Source: Streptomyces composti
Lineage (GTDB): Bacteria > Actinomycetota > Actinomycetes > Streptomycetales > Streptomycetaceae
Direction of reading: 5' to 3'
NCBI RefSeq assembly: GCF_012034205.1
Contig: NZ_JAATEM010000034.1
Coordinates: 1-64,000 of the forward strand
DNA: 64,000 bases
Below the pieces are notes generated by a model that saw nothing but the letters and a program-made list of their open reading frames with translations, did no database searches and was not told the DNA's origin. Positions 8,784 through 18,400 of this stretch are shown here, in pieces (the stretch's first letter is position 1; each line of letters starts with the position of its first letter). Position numbers and translations under genes: made by a program.

Positions 8784-9584
8784 ATGAGCGAGGAGCGGTT
8801 CGGGGAGTTCGTGCTGGTGCGGCGGCATGAGGAGGGGCATGTCGCGGAGCTGGTCCTCGACCGGCCCAAGGCCATGAACGCCGTGTCGACCGAGATGGCC
8901 CGGTCCATCGCCGGGGCGTGTGCGGCGCTGGGCGCGGACCGCGGGGTGCGGGTGGTGGTGCTGACCTCCTCGCACGAGCGGGCGTTCTGCGTGGGTGCGG
9001 ACCTGAAGGAGCGGAACTCGTTCAGCGACGCCGATCTGGTGCGCCAGCGGCCGGTGGCGCGGAGTGCGTACACGGGTGTGCTGGAGCTGCCGATGCCGAC
9101 GGTGGCGGCGGTGCACGGGTTCGCGCTGGGCGGCGGCTTCGAGCTGGCCCTGTCCTGCGATGTGATCGTGGCGGACCGTACGGCGGTGGTGGGGCTGCCC
9201 GAGGTCTCCGTGGGGGTGATCCCGGGCGGTGGCGGTACGCAGTTGCTGCCGCGGCGGGTGGGGGCCGCGCGGGCGGCCGAGCTGATCTTCACCGCGCGGA
9301 GAGTGGAGGCGCAGGAGGCCCGTGAGCTGGGTCTCGTGGATCAGCTGGTGGAGGAGGGCCGGGACCGGGAGGAGGCCCTGAGCCTGGCCGCGCGGATGGC
9401 CGCGAATTCGCCGGTGGGCCTGCGTGCCGCCAAGCGGGCCCTGCGCCTCGGGCACGGGATCGACCTGCCGGCCGGGCTGGAGATCGAGGACGCCGCCTGG
9501 CGCTCGGTGGCCTTCTCCGGGGACCGGGCGGAGGGTGTGGCGGCCTTCAACGAGAAGCGGAAGCCGCAGTGGCCTGGTGAGTGA
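8784..9584 (+). CDS. Enoyl-CoA hydratase/isomerase family protein
   Basis: A 266-residue crotonase-fold enzyme likely adds water across 2-enoyl-CoA in beta-oxidation or amino acid catabolism. The oxyanion-hole segments are present (FCVGADLKER and HGFALGGGFELALSCD), as is the EVSVGVIPGGGGTQLLPRRVG segment that carries the first catalytic glutamate in hydratases; the second position reads ARELGLVDQLV. ATG 8784 follows GGAGGG at ideal spacing. It is divergent from the proline-rich protein gene and precedes the GGDEF gene by 81 bases. Confidence 0.9.
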   Translation: MSEERFGEFVLVRRHEEGHVAELVLDRPKAMNAVSTEMARSIAGACAALGADRGVRVVVLTSSHERAFCVGADLKERNSFSDADLVRQRPVARSAYTGVLELPMPTVAAVHGFALGGGFELALSCDVIVADRTAVVGLPEVSVGVIPGGGGTQLLPRRVGAARAAELIFTARRVEAQEARELGLVDQLVEEGRDREEALSLAARMAANSPVGLRAAKRALRLGHGIDLPAGLEIEDAAWRSVAFSGDRAEGVAAFNEKRKPQWPGE

Positions 9585-9665
9585 CGGAGTTCGGCAGGCG
9601 GTGGCATGCGACCCTTTCGCCCGATTTGAGCCCCTTTCCTGCGTAAACCTCCCTAGCCTGGAGGA

Positions 9666-10817
9666 ATGGGTGAGGACAGCCGGCTGACGGCGGTGGTGGC
9701 GCTGGCCCAGAGCATGGCCGCGGCGCAGAACGCGCGGGAGGCCTGGAAGGCGGCGGCCACCGGCGCCCGCCGCGCCCTCGGCGGCAGCTTCGCCGCCCTC
9801 TCCGTGTGGGAGCGGGAGCTCGGCCGGCTGCGTGTCCTGGTGAACGTCGGTGAGCTGGCCGAGGGGGAGGAGGAGTTCCCCGAGGACGAGTCCTACCCGG
9901 TGCATCAGTTCGCCGAGATCACCGAGTTCCTGCACGAGCGGTGGGCCGGCGGCGGTGAGCCGGACGCCTGGGTGGAGACGGCCGAGGGGACGGCGGCCGG
10001 ACGGCAGGGCTACTGCCATCAGAGAGTGGCCGCGCTCCGCCGCCGGGGCCGGGGCTGCTGCGTGGTGGCCCCGATCGTGCTGCACGGGCGGGCCTGGGGG
10101 GAGCTGTATGTGGCCCGGCCGGTCGGTGCGCCCGTCTTCAGGCGGAGCGATGCGGATTTCGCGACGGTTCTCGCGGCCGTGGTGGCGGCGGGCATCGCGC
10201 AGACGGAGCGGCTGGAGGAGGCCCGGCGGCTGGCGTTCACCGATGCACTGACCGGGCTGGCCAACCGGCGGGCCGTGGACGCGCGGCTGGACGAGGCCAT
10301 CGAGCGGCACCGGCGCGACGGCACCGTGGTCAGCCTGGTGGTGTGCGACGTCAACGGGCTGAAGCGGGTGAACGACACGCTCGGGCATGCCGTGGGGGAC
10401 CGGCTCCTGGAGCGTTTCGGGACCGTGCTGTCGCTGTGCGGGGCCACGCTGCCGGGCGCGCTGGCGGCGCGGCTCGGCGGGGACGAGTTCTGTCTGCTCG
10501 CGGTGGGCCCGCCGGCGGACGAGGTGGTCAAGGCGGCCGACCAGGTGTGCCGCAGGGCCGTCGAGCTGGGACTCGGGGACGGGGTGGCCTGTGGCGTGGC
10601 GTCCACGGGGGATCCGATCGGACCGGTGCACTCGGCGCGCAGGCTGTTCCGGCTGGCCGACGCGGCGCAGTACCGGGCCAAGGCGCAGCGCCTGGACCAT
10701 CCGGTGGTGGCCGGACGGGAGGGCCCCGACGATCCCGTGGTGCGGCTCGCGGACGAGCCGGTGGGCGAGGCGGGCGACGGGGAGCGGCGGCGCTTCCGCG
10801 GACGCCACGCGCCCTGA
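9666..10817 (+). CDS. cdgE: GAF-GGDEF diguanylate cyclase
   Basis: The 383-residue protein has an N-terminal GAF-like sensory domain (about residues 10–175) and a C-terminal GGDEF domain starting at LAFTDALTGLANRRAVD. The active-site motif RLGGDEF is intact, so it can be expected to condense two GTP into cyclic di-GMP. No canonical RxxD inhibitory site stands before the active site. No transmembrane segment is visible. The gene order (enoyl-CoA hydratase, this gene, hutH) matches what I recall for CdgE of S. coelicolor, so the symbol is by synteny. Cyclic di-GMP controls BldD and sporulation in Streptomyces. Confidence 0.85.
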   Translation: MGEDSRLTAVVALAQSMAAAQNAREAWKAAATGARRALGGSFAALSVWERELGRLRVLVNVGELAEGEEEFPEDESYPVHQFAEITEFLHERWAGGGEPDAWVETAEGTAAGRQGYCHQRVAALRRRGRGCCVVAPIVLHGRAWGELYVARPVGAPVFRRSDADFATVLAAVVAAGIAQTERLEEARRLAFTDALTGLANRRAVDARLDEAIERHRRDGTVVSLVVCDVNGLKRVNDTLGHAVGDRLLERFGTVLSLCGATLPGALAARLGGDEFCLLAVGPPADEVVKAADQVCRRAVELGLGDGVACGVASTGDPIGPVHSARRLFRLADAAQYRAKAQRLDHPVVAGREGPDDPVVRLADEPVGEAGDGERRRFRGRHAP

Positions 10818-10900
10818 CGGGGCCGTGCGACCGGATCGGTAAGGGGTGAACCCCGCTCCCAGTGGTGACAGTTTGGAATTCACTGCGTACGCTCCTGAAT

Positions 10901-12445
10901 ATGGATATGCACACTGTGGTGGTGGGGACGTCCGGCGTGACCGCGTCCGACGTGCTCGCCGTGGCGCGCGGCGGTGCCCGCATCGAACTGTCGGCCGAGG
11001 CGGTGGCAGCGCTCGCCGCGTCCCGGGAGATCGTGGACGCGCTGGCCGCCAAGCCGGACCCGGTCTACGGGGTGAGCACCGGCTTCGGCGCCCTGGCGAC
11101 CCGGCACATCAGCCCCGGACTGCGCGCTCAGCTGCAGCGCAACATCGTCCGCTCGCACGCCGCCGGCATGGGTCCCCGGGTGGAGCGCGAGGTCGTACGG
11201 GCCCTGATGTTCCTCCGGCTGAAGACCGTCTGCTCCGGGCACACCGGCGTACGGCCCGAGGTCGCGCAGACCATGGCCGATGTGCTGAACGCCGGCATCA
11301 CCCCGGTCGTGCACGAGTACGGCTCCCTCGGCTGCTCCGGCGACCTGGCCCCGCTGTCCCACTGCGCCCTGACGCTGATGGGCGAGGGCGAGGCGGAGGG
11401 ACCCGACGGCACCGTGCGGCCCGCCGCCGAACTGCTGGCCGAGCACGGCATCCAACCCGTCGAGCTGCGCGAGAAGGAGGGCCTCGCCCTGCTCAACGGC
11501 ACCGACGGCATGCTCGGCATGCTGGTCATGGCCCTCGCCGACCTGGAGACCCTGTACAAGTCCGCCGACGTCACCGCCGCCCTCACCCTCGAGGCGCTGC
11601 TCGGCACCGACAAGGTCCTCGCCCCCGAGCTGCACGCCATCCGCCCGCACCCCGGCCAGGCCGCGAGCGCCGCCAACATGCTGGCCGTGCTGAAGGGTTC
11701 GGGGCTGACGGGGCATCACCAGGACGACGCCCCCCGGGTCCAGGACGCCTACTCCGTGCGCTGCGCCCCGCAGGTGGCGGGCGCCGGACGGGACACCATG
11801 GCGCACGCCCGCACGGTCGCCGAGCGCGAACTGGCCTCCGCCGTCGACAATCCGGTGGTGCTGCCCGACGGCCGGGTGGAGTCCAACGGCAACTTCCACG
11901 GCGCCCCGGTCGCCTATGTGCTGGACTTCCTCGCCGTCGCCGCCGCCGACCTCGCCTCCATCACCGAGCGCCGCACCGACCGGCTGCTGGACAAGAACCG
12001 CAGTCACGGACTGCCGCCGTTCCTCGCCGACGACGCCGGTGTGGACTCCGGGTTGATGATCGCCCAGTACACGCAGGCCGCGCTGGTGAGCGAGATGAAG
12101 CGGCTGGCCGTGCCCGCGTCGGCGGACTCCATCCCGTCCTCCGCGATGCAGGAGGACCACGTGTCCATGGGCTGGTCGGCGGCGCGCAAGCTGCGTACGG
12201 CGGTCGGTGATCTGGCGCGGGTCATCGCGGTGGAGCTGTACGCGGCCACCCGGGCGGTGGAGCTGCGCGAGGGCCTCACGCCCGCGCCCGCGACGCGGGC
12301 CGTCATCGAGGCCGTGCGGGAGGCGGGGGTCGCGGGTCCGGGGCCGGACCGCTATCTGGCGCCGGATCTCGCCGCGGCGGAGGCGTTCGTCCGGGAGGGG
12401 CGTCTGATCGCGGCCGTGGAGAAGGTCACCGGGCCGCTGCGGTGA
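10901..12445 (+). CDS. hutH: Histidine ammonia-lyase
   Basis: The 514-residue enzyme eliminates ammonia from L-histidine to give trans-urocanate, the first step of histidine use. The electrophilic MIO cofactor forms autocatalytically from the tripeptide in GSLGCSGDLAPLSH; a cysteine sits before the serine where many bacteria have alanine, as I recall for other Streptomyces HutH proteins. Other conserved parts are YGVSTGFGALATRHI, the SRSHGLPPF-like DKNRSHGLPPFL segment and QEDHVSMGW. ATG 10901 (MDMHTVVVGTSG) gives the length of S. griseus HutH; a second ATG at 10907 is the alternative start. Confidence 0.95.
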   Translation: MDMHTVVVGTSGVTASDVLAVARGGARIELSAEAVAALAASREIVDALAAKPDPVYGVSTGFGALATRHISPGLRAQLQRNIVRSHAAGMGPRVEREVVRALMFLRLKTVCSGHTGVRPEVAQTMADVLNAGITPVVHEYGSLGCSGDLAPLSHCALTLMGEGEAEGPDGTVRPAAELLAEHGIQPVELREKEGLALLNGTDGMLGMLVMALADLETLYKSADVTAALTLEALLGTDKVLAPELHAIRPHPGQAASAANMLAVLKGSGLTGHHQDDAPRVQDAYSVRCAPQVAGAGRDTMAHARTVAERELASAVDNPVVLPDGRVESNGNFHGAPVAYVLDFLAVAAADLASITERRTDRLLDKNRSHGLPPFLADDAGVDSGLMIAQYTQAALVSEMKRLAVPASADSIPSSAMQEDHVSMGWSAARKLRTAVGDLARVIAVELYAATRAVELREGLTPAPATRAVIEAVREAGVAGPGPDRYLAPDLAAAEAFVREGRLIAAVEKVTGPLR

Positions 12446-12499
12446 GGTGATGCCCCGTCGTCCGCCGTACCGGGGTCTCGCGGCGGGGTCCGCGGGGCC

Positions 12500-12578
12500 C
12501 CGGCGGTCGTCAGGGGGGTGTCCGGCGGTCGTCAAGGGGGCCGGCGGTCGTCAAGGGGGCCGGCGGTGGTCAAGGGGG
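12500..12578. repeat. 19-bp tandem repeat
   Basis: Units of CCGGCGGTCGTCAAGGGGG lie at 12522, 12541 and 12560, the last with one change (GGTGGTC), preceded at 12500 by a diverged copy plus three extra bases. The array is in the 264-base gap between hutH and the convergent small surface protein gene. Further right, a related GGGGCGCGT(C/G)AGCCGGG element occurs twice near 12613 and 12660. No coding or RNA function was seen. Confidence 0.8.
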
Positions 12579-12709
12579 AGGCGTACTGCCGGTCGGCGGA
12601 TGCGAGTTGTACGGGGCGCGTGAGCCGGGGTGGTTCGGGCGCACGGGCCAGGGAAGTACGCGGGGCGCGTCAGCCGGGAGAGTTGAGCGGGGCGCGGGGC
12701 GCGCGGGGG

Positions 12710-13054
12710 CTAGGAGTCGAGGCGTTCGCGGCGGATCGAGTAGGTGACGAAGGCCGCGCCGAAGGCGAGGAAGGACGTGCCGCCGAGTATGTACGGGGTG
12801 CTGTCGAAGGAGCCCGTCGCGGCGAGGCGGGCGTCCTCCCGGTCGGTGCCGCTCTGCCCGGCCCCGGCCTCCTCGGCGCTGTTCAAGGGGGCGGACGCCG
12901 CTCGGCCCTGCTCGGTGACCTGCGGCGAGGGGCTGGTCGTGGCCGCCGGCTCCGCGGATTCCGAGGTCGCGTTGGCGGACGGGACGAACCACAGGGCGCA
13001 CAGCAGGGTGCCCGCGGCGGTGGCGGTCAGCAACGGACGGGCGGCGGATGACAC
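12710..13054 (-). CDS. Small secreted protein with LAXTG-type sortase sorting signal
   Basis: The 114-residue product has a Sec signal peptide (hydrophobic residues about 8–26, likely cleavage after PSANA), then a Ser/Thr/Glu-rich extracellular part. The C-terminus is LAATG, a hydrophobic stretch of about 20 residues and the positive tail RRERLDS. This is the sorting-signal layout used by class E sortases of Streptomyces, which recognise LAXTG, so the protein is probably linked covalently to peptidoglycan. No enzymatic domain is visible in the short mature region. The function is unknown; it could be a surface or aerial-hypha component. Confidence 0.8.
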   Translation of the reverse strand: MSSAARPLLTATAAGTLLCALWFVPSANATSESAEPAATTSPSPQVTEQGRAASAPLNSAEEAGAGQSGTDREDARLAATGSFDSTPYILGGTSFLAFGAAFVTYSIRRERLDS

Positions 13055-13163
13055 GGAATATCGATCCCCTTGTGGCGCTGGCGAATTGGCCGTGTGGGGC
13101 GATGTTAGTGAAAGTCGCGGGTCACAGGAAAGTCACGGGAGCCTCCGGCCGTACGCTCCGGGC

Positions 13164-13499
13164 ATGACTACTCCAGAGACGTCAGGGTTTGTCCGCATTC
13201 GCCTCGAGGTCGTGCTCCAGATCGACGACGAGGGCGCGGTGACCGAGGCCGCGCTGCGCAGGATCGCCGAGGACGAGGGCATGCCGGAGGCGGAGCGGGC
13301 GCATGCCCAGAGCGCTGTGACGGAGGACACGGCCGAGGCCCTCGCCTATCTGGTGGACCCGTTGGATCTGGTGGGCGAGGTACCGGGGGTGGAACTGCAG
13401 CAGGCTTCCTGGACGAGCGAGCGGATCGACTACGACCCGGACTCGCCGGAGTGGGATCTCGGCGAGGATGATGGCGGCGACGAGCCCTACGACGACTGA
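13164..13499 (+). CDS. Small acidic conserved hypothetical protein
   Basis: The 111-residue cytoplasmic protein is very acidic, ending in a run of Asp/Glu (DLGEDDGGDEPYDD). It has no membrane segment and no motif I recognise. ATG 13164 has only a weak upstream purine match (CTCCGGGC). The gene lies between the divergent surface protein gene and the L,D-transpeptidase gene in the conserved part of the chromosome. Its amino acid composition and codon pattern suit a real gene, but I assign no function. Confidence 0.7.
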   Translation: MTTPETSGFVRIRLEVVLQIDDEGAVTEAALRRIAEDEGMPEAERAHAQSAVTEDTAEALAYLVDPLDLVGEVPGVELQQASWTSERIDYDPDSPEWDLGEDDGGDEPYDD

Positions 13500-13863
13500 C
13501 GGGACGGACGTCCGAAGCGACAGGACGGCTGACAGGAGTCCGACGGCTCCGGGACGGCCATGAGTGAGGCCCGGACCTTCGCCCGCGGTGACGGCGGCGC
13601 GGCGGTCCGCCGGCCGGTTGGGGAAATCGTGACCCGTGGCGGCAACCGCCGCCGGGCACACGACGTCTCTAGCGGCGCGCGGACCGACTGCCGCACCGTC
13701 CGCCACGGCGGACGTGGTGAGCCCCACACCCACGGGCCGTGGGGAACGGGATCAATCGGTCGTAGCGTTGAACGTTATGGCGGGGTCTTCTCGGGCCGGG
13801 CGTGCACCGGGACGGGAGGCCCGCGGGGGACCTGGGGAATCGGCAACGATGGAGAAGCGTGTG
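13500..13863. other. Intergenic region upstream of the L,D-transpeptidase gene
   Basis: These 364 bases hold no supported gene. Several open frames run through but lack start signals and family resemblance. The right half should contain the promoter of the transpeptidase gene. GTTGAACGTT near 13766 is a small dyad, and short GGACGG repeats occur near 13500–13560. Confidence 0.5.
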
Positions 13864-15114
13864 ATGACGGACGGTAAGCGGCGCAGGGGTCTGATGGCCG
13901 CGTCCGCTCTGCTCGGCGGAGTGCTGGTGCTCTCGGGCTGCTCCGGCGGCGACGACAAGGGCTCCGGCGACGGGGGGAACGGCGACTCGCAGTCCCAGGT
14001 CGACGAGGCCGCCGCCAAGAAGTCCTCCGAGGCACAGATCAAGATCACGCCGAAGGACGGCTCGACCAACGCCTCCATCAACAAGGCGGCCACGGTGACC
14101 GTGGCCAAGGGCACGCTCACCGAGGTGAAGCTGACCACCGCCGACGGCAAGCCCGTCGAGGGGCAGATATCGGCGGACAAGAAGAGCTGGAAGCCCTCCG
14201 TCCAGCTGGAGCGCGCCACCACCTACAAGCTGTCGGTCACCGCCGAGGACTCCGAGGGCCGCGCCGCCCACGAGAACGCCTCGTTCACCACCGTGTCCCC
14301 GGCCAACAGCTTCATCGGCACCTTCACCCCGGACGACGGCACCACGGTCGGTGTCGGCATGCCGGTGTCGATCAACTTCGACAAGGCGATCACCAACAAG
14401 GCCGCGGTGCAGAAGGGGATCACCGTCACCAGCACCAGCGGTCAGGAGGTCGCCTGCCACTGGTTCAACGCCAACCGCATGGACTGCCGCCCGGAGCAGT
14501 ACTGGCAGGAGGGCTCCACCGTGACCCTCAAGCTGGCGCTCGACGGGGTCGAGGGCGCCGAGGGCGTCTACGGCGTGCAGCAGAAGACGGTCACCTTCAA
14601 GATCGGCCGGAACCAGGTCTCCTACGTCGACGCCAAGACCAAGCAGATGAGGGTCACGCGGGACGGCAAGACCATCCGGACCATCCCGATCTCCGCCGGC
14701 TCGCCCGAGAACAAGACGTACGAGGGCCAGATGGTGATCTCCGAGAAGTTCAAGGAGACCCGGATGAACGGCGCGACCGTCGGCTTCACCGACGACGACG
14801 GCGAGGGCGAGTACGACATCAAGGACGTGCCGCACGCCATGCGCCTGAGCACCTCCGGCACCTTCATCCACGGCAACTACTGGGGCGCCAAGTCCATCTT
14901 CGGCAACGTCAACACCAGCCACGGCTGTGTGGGCCTGCAGGACGTCAAGGGCGCCAACGACCCGAACACGCCGGGCGCCTGGTTCTACAACAACTCGCTC
15001 ATCGGCGACGTGGTCGTCGTGCAGAACACCGGCGACAAGACCATCGCCCCGGACAACGGCCTCAACGGCTGGAACATGAGCTGGGAGCAGTGGAAGGCGG
15101 GCTCCGCCGTCTGA
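13864..15114 (+). CDS. YkuD-type L,D-transpeptidase lipoprotein
   Basis: The 416-residue lipoprotein likely makes 3-3 crosslinks in peptidoglycan or attaches proteins to it, acting outside the membrane. A lipobox (VLVLSGC) follows a basic N-terminus, and a Gly/Ser/Asp linker follows the cysteine. Two Ig-like regions precede the C-terminal YkuD domain, which carries FIHGNYW and the catalytic SHGCVGL motif (His-Gly-Cys). ATG 13864 is chosen because GGAGAAG lies six bases upstream; GTG 13861 and ATG 13849 are alternatives. This matches the conserved domain order of actinobacterial Ldt enzymes. Confidence 0.92.
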   Translation: MTDGKRRRGLMAASALLGGVLVLSGCSGGDDKGSGDGGNGDSQSQVDEAAAKKSSEAQIKITPKDGSTNASINKAATVTVAKGTLTEVKLTTADGKPVEGQISADKKSWKPSVQLERATTYKLSVTAEDSEGRAAHENASFTTVSPANSFIGTFTPDDGTTVGVGMPVSINFDKAITNKAAVQKGITVTSTSGQEVACHWFNANRMDCRPEQYWQEGSTVTLKLALDGVEGAEGVYGVQQKTVTFKIGRNQVSYVDAKTKQMRVTRDGKTIRTIPISAGSPENKTYEGQMVISEKFKETRMNGATVGFTDDDGEGEYDIKDVPHAMRLSTSGTFIHGNYWGAKSIFGNVNTSHGCVGLQDVKGANDPNTPGAWFYNNSLIGDVVVVQNTGDKTIAPDNGLNGWNMSWEQWKAGSAV

Positions 15115-15138
15115 CGCCAGGCCCCTCCCGGTCTCCCT

Positions 15139-15175
15139 GAACCGCCGTCCGCCCGTGAAGGGCGGGCGGCGGTTC
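15139..15175 (+). terminator. Strong hairpin after the L,D-transpeptidase gene
   Basis: Arms at 15139–15154 and 15160–15175 (GAACCGCCGTCCGCCC and its complement with one G·T pair) enclose a five-base loop, 24 bases after the stop codon. It is a typical GC-rich Streptomyces intrinsic terminator. Confidence 0.8.
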
Positions 15176-15349
15176 GCATGGCCGACCCACCGTCAGGGGC
15201 ACGCCGGAAAGACGTTGCGGACCTCCGACGCGCCGTCAGCCGCATACCCCGGAACGACTGGCAGCAGAGCCCCAACCCGGCGATTGCGTAACGGAGTTGC
15301 GGCGACCGCGTTGCGGCCGACCGGCGACTTGGCGACATTGTCCACAGCC

Positions 15350-15388
15350 CTTGAGGCGCTTGATCACCCCTGGCGATACTGCGTGATC
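15350..15388 (+). promoter_or_regulatory. Possible promoter and dyad upstream of the subtilase gene
   Basis: TTGAGG at 15350–15355 and GATACT at 15375–15380 are possible -35 and -10 elements, although the 19-base spacer is long. An inverted repeat GATCAC (15362–15367) … GTGATC (15383–15388) brackets the -10 element and could be an operator. This is inference from sequence alone. Confidence 0.3.
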
Positions 15389-15467
15389 CGGGGGGTGCGC
15401 GCAGGCGTACGAGACCACCCCCGGCCGGGTGAGGGGACTCCACCCGGGTCATTCGCCAGGGGGATAC

Positions 15468-18400
15468 GTGCGCAGACAAGTGAACAGACCACGCGCGGCC
15501 GCCACCGCGGCGGCCGTGGCGCTGCTGGTGGGGATGGCCGGGCCCGCGTCGGCGACCGGCCCGGCCGACGGGGCCGGCGAGGCGCAGCGGCGGGCCGGCG
15601 CGCAGCGGCAAGGCGCCGTCTCGACGGGGGTCGTCAAGCACCGCGTCACGCTCATCACGGGCGACCGGGTCGCCGTCGACGCCAAGGGCCGCGTCGTCGG
15701 CGTGGAACGCGCCGAGGGACGCGAACGCATACCCGTCCAGATCCGCCGGGTGGGCGGCCACACCTATGTGATGCCCACGGACGTCGTCCGTCTCGTCCTC
15801 AGCGGCAAGCTGGACCGGCGGCTCTTCGACGTCACGGAGCTGACCAGGGCCGCGGTCCGCGGCGCCCACAAGCGGGGTCTCAAGGTCATCGTCGGGTACA
15901 AGGGCGGGGCGCGGTCGGCGAAGGCGGAGGTGCGGGACGCCGGCACCCTGCGCCGCACCCTGAAGACTCTCAACGCCGACGCCGTGCAGACCCCGCACCG
16001 GGACACGTCCGAACTGTGGAAGGCGGTCACCGACGGCGACCGGACCGCCTCCGGCATCGACCGTGTCTGGCTGGACGGGGTCCGCAAGGCCCACCTCGAC
16101 ACCTCGGTCGGGCAGATCGGCACGCCCAAGGCGTGGTCCGCCGGGTACGACGGCAAGGGCGTGAAGATCGCAGTCCTGGACACCGGGGTGGACGCCAAGC
16201 ACCCCGATCTGAAGAACAAGGTGATCGCCGCCAGGAACTTCACCTCCTCCCCGAACGCCGGTGACAAGGTCGGTCACGGCACGCATGTCGCCTCGATCGC
16301 GGCCGGCAGCGGCGCCAGGTCCGGCGGGAGGTACAAGGGCGTGGCCCCCGGTGCGAAGATCCTCAACGGCAAGGTGCTCGACGACGACGGCTTCGGCGAC
16401 GACTCGGAGATCCTGGCCGGCATGGAGTGGGCGGTCCAGCAGGGCGCCGATGTGATCAACATGAGCCTGGGCGGTCCCGACTCGCCCGACATCGACCCGC
16501 TGGAGGCGGCGGTTGACCGGCTCACCGCCGAGAAGGGCGTCCTGTTCGCCGTCGCGGCCGGCAACTCCGGCCCCGAGTCGCTCGGTTCGCCCGGCACCGC
16601 CGACGCGGCCCTCACCGTCGGCGCCGTCGACGGCAAGGACAGGCTCGCCGACTTCTCCTCCACCGGACCGCGCCTCGGCGACGGAGCCGCCAAGCCGGAC
16701 GTGACCGCCCCCGGCGTGGACATCACGGCCGCCTCCGCCCGGGGCAACGCCATCGCCCGGGAGGAGGGCGAGAAGCCGGCCGGCTACATGACGATCTCCG
16801 GTACGTCGATGGCGACCCCGCATGTCGCGGGCGCCGCGGCGATCCTCAAGCAGCAGCACCCGCAGTGGCGGGCGACGGAGCTGAAGGCCGCACTCGTCGC
16901 GTCCGCCAAGGGAGGGAGGTACACGCCGTTCCAGCAGGGCACCGGCCGCGTGCAGATCGACAAGGCGGTCAGGCAGACCGTGGTCGCCGAGCCGGTCTCG
17001 CTGGGCTTCGGCGTCCAGCAGTGGCCGCACACCGACGACAGGCCCGTCACTAAGAAGCTCACCTACCGCAACTCCGGCACCAAGGACGTCACCCTGAAGC
17101 TGACGGCGTCCGCGACCGGCCCGAAGGGCAAGGCCGCCCCGGCCGGGTTCTTCCGCCTGGGCGCGAAGACGCTGAAGGTCCCGGCCGGCGGTGAGGCCTC
17201 CGTCGGTCTCACGGTGAACACCAGGCTCGGCGGCAAGCTCGACGGCGCGTACGCGGCGGTGGTGAGCGCCACGGGCGGGGGCCAGAGCGTGCGCACCGCC
17301 GCCCACGTCATGCGGGAGGTCGAGTCCTACGACGTCACGTTCCGGCACATCGGCCGGGACGGCCGCGCGCCCGCCGACCACTTCACCTCACTGTTCGGCT
17401 ACGCGGGCCTTGGCCACGGCCGGCAGTTCCAGGTGCCGCCCACCGAGAAGGGCACGACCACGCTGCGTCTGCCCAAGGGCACCTACGCCCTCGACTCCGT
17501 GATCAAGAAGGACCCGGAGACGGCCGGGCGGGGCCTGGACTGGACGATCCAGCCGAAGCTGGCCGTCACCAGGAAGACGACCGTGACGATCGACGCCCGC
17601 AAGACCAGGGCCGCGGACATCACCGTGCCCGACGCGAAGGCCAAGCCCCGCTCCGCGTCGATCAGCTATGTGCTCCACGCCGGGGACGGCGGCCTGATCA
17701 ACGGCTACGACGCCGCCTCCTTCGCCGAGCTGCGGCTGGCCCACCTCGGCCCCCAGGTCACGGGCCTCACCCAGACCTGGAGCGGCCACTGGACCAAGGA
17801 CGCCTCCGCCGACTACATCGTGGCGGCCAGCGCCCGGGTGAAGAAGATCCAGGGCCACAAGGTCAAGCACTACAAGGCCGGCGAACTCGCCACGGTCAAG
17901 CACCGCCTCGGCGCGCCGACCGCGGGCAAGACCGGTGCGGTCACCGCGTTCGGCGAGTTCGCCGACGACTGGGTGGTGGGCGGGGGAGTCGAGCAGAAGC
18001 TGCCCGCCACGCGCACCCAGTACCTGTCCACCTCGGACAAGGTCCGGTGGGCCTTCGCCTTCCAGCAGTACTCCGGCGCCCGCGACGACGAGGGTTATCC
18101 GGTCCCGGACGCCGAGTACTCCGAGACGGAGCTGCGGACCCTCAAGCCGGCGAAGAAGTACACCAAGACCTTCAACACGGCGGTCTTCGGCCCCCGCCTG
18201 AACGCCGACTCCGGCCTCTTCCGGGAGGACAACACGATCTACGGGCGGCTCCCGCTGTTCGCCGACGGTCAGGGCCACTTCGGTCAGTCGCAGGTCACCT
18301 CGGCCACCACGACCCTCTACCGCAACGGCAAGAAGGTCGGCTCCACCGACGATCCGCTGTTCGGTGAGGCCGCGTTCACGGTGCCGTCCGGTGACGCCGC

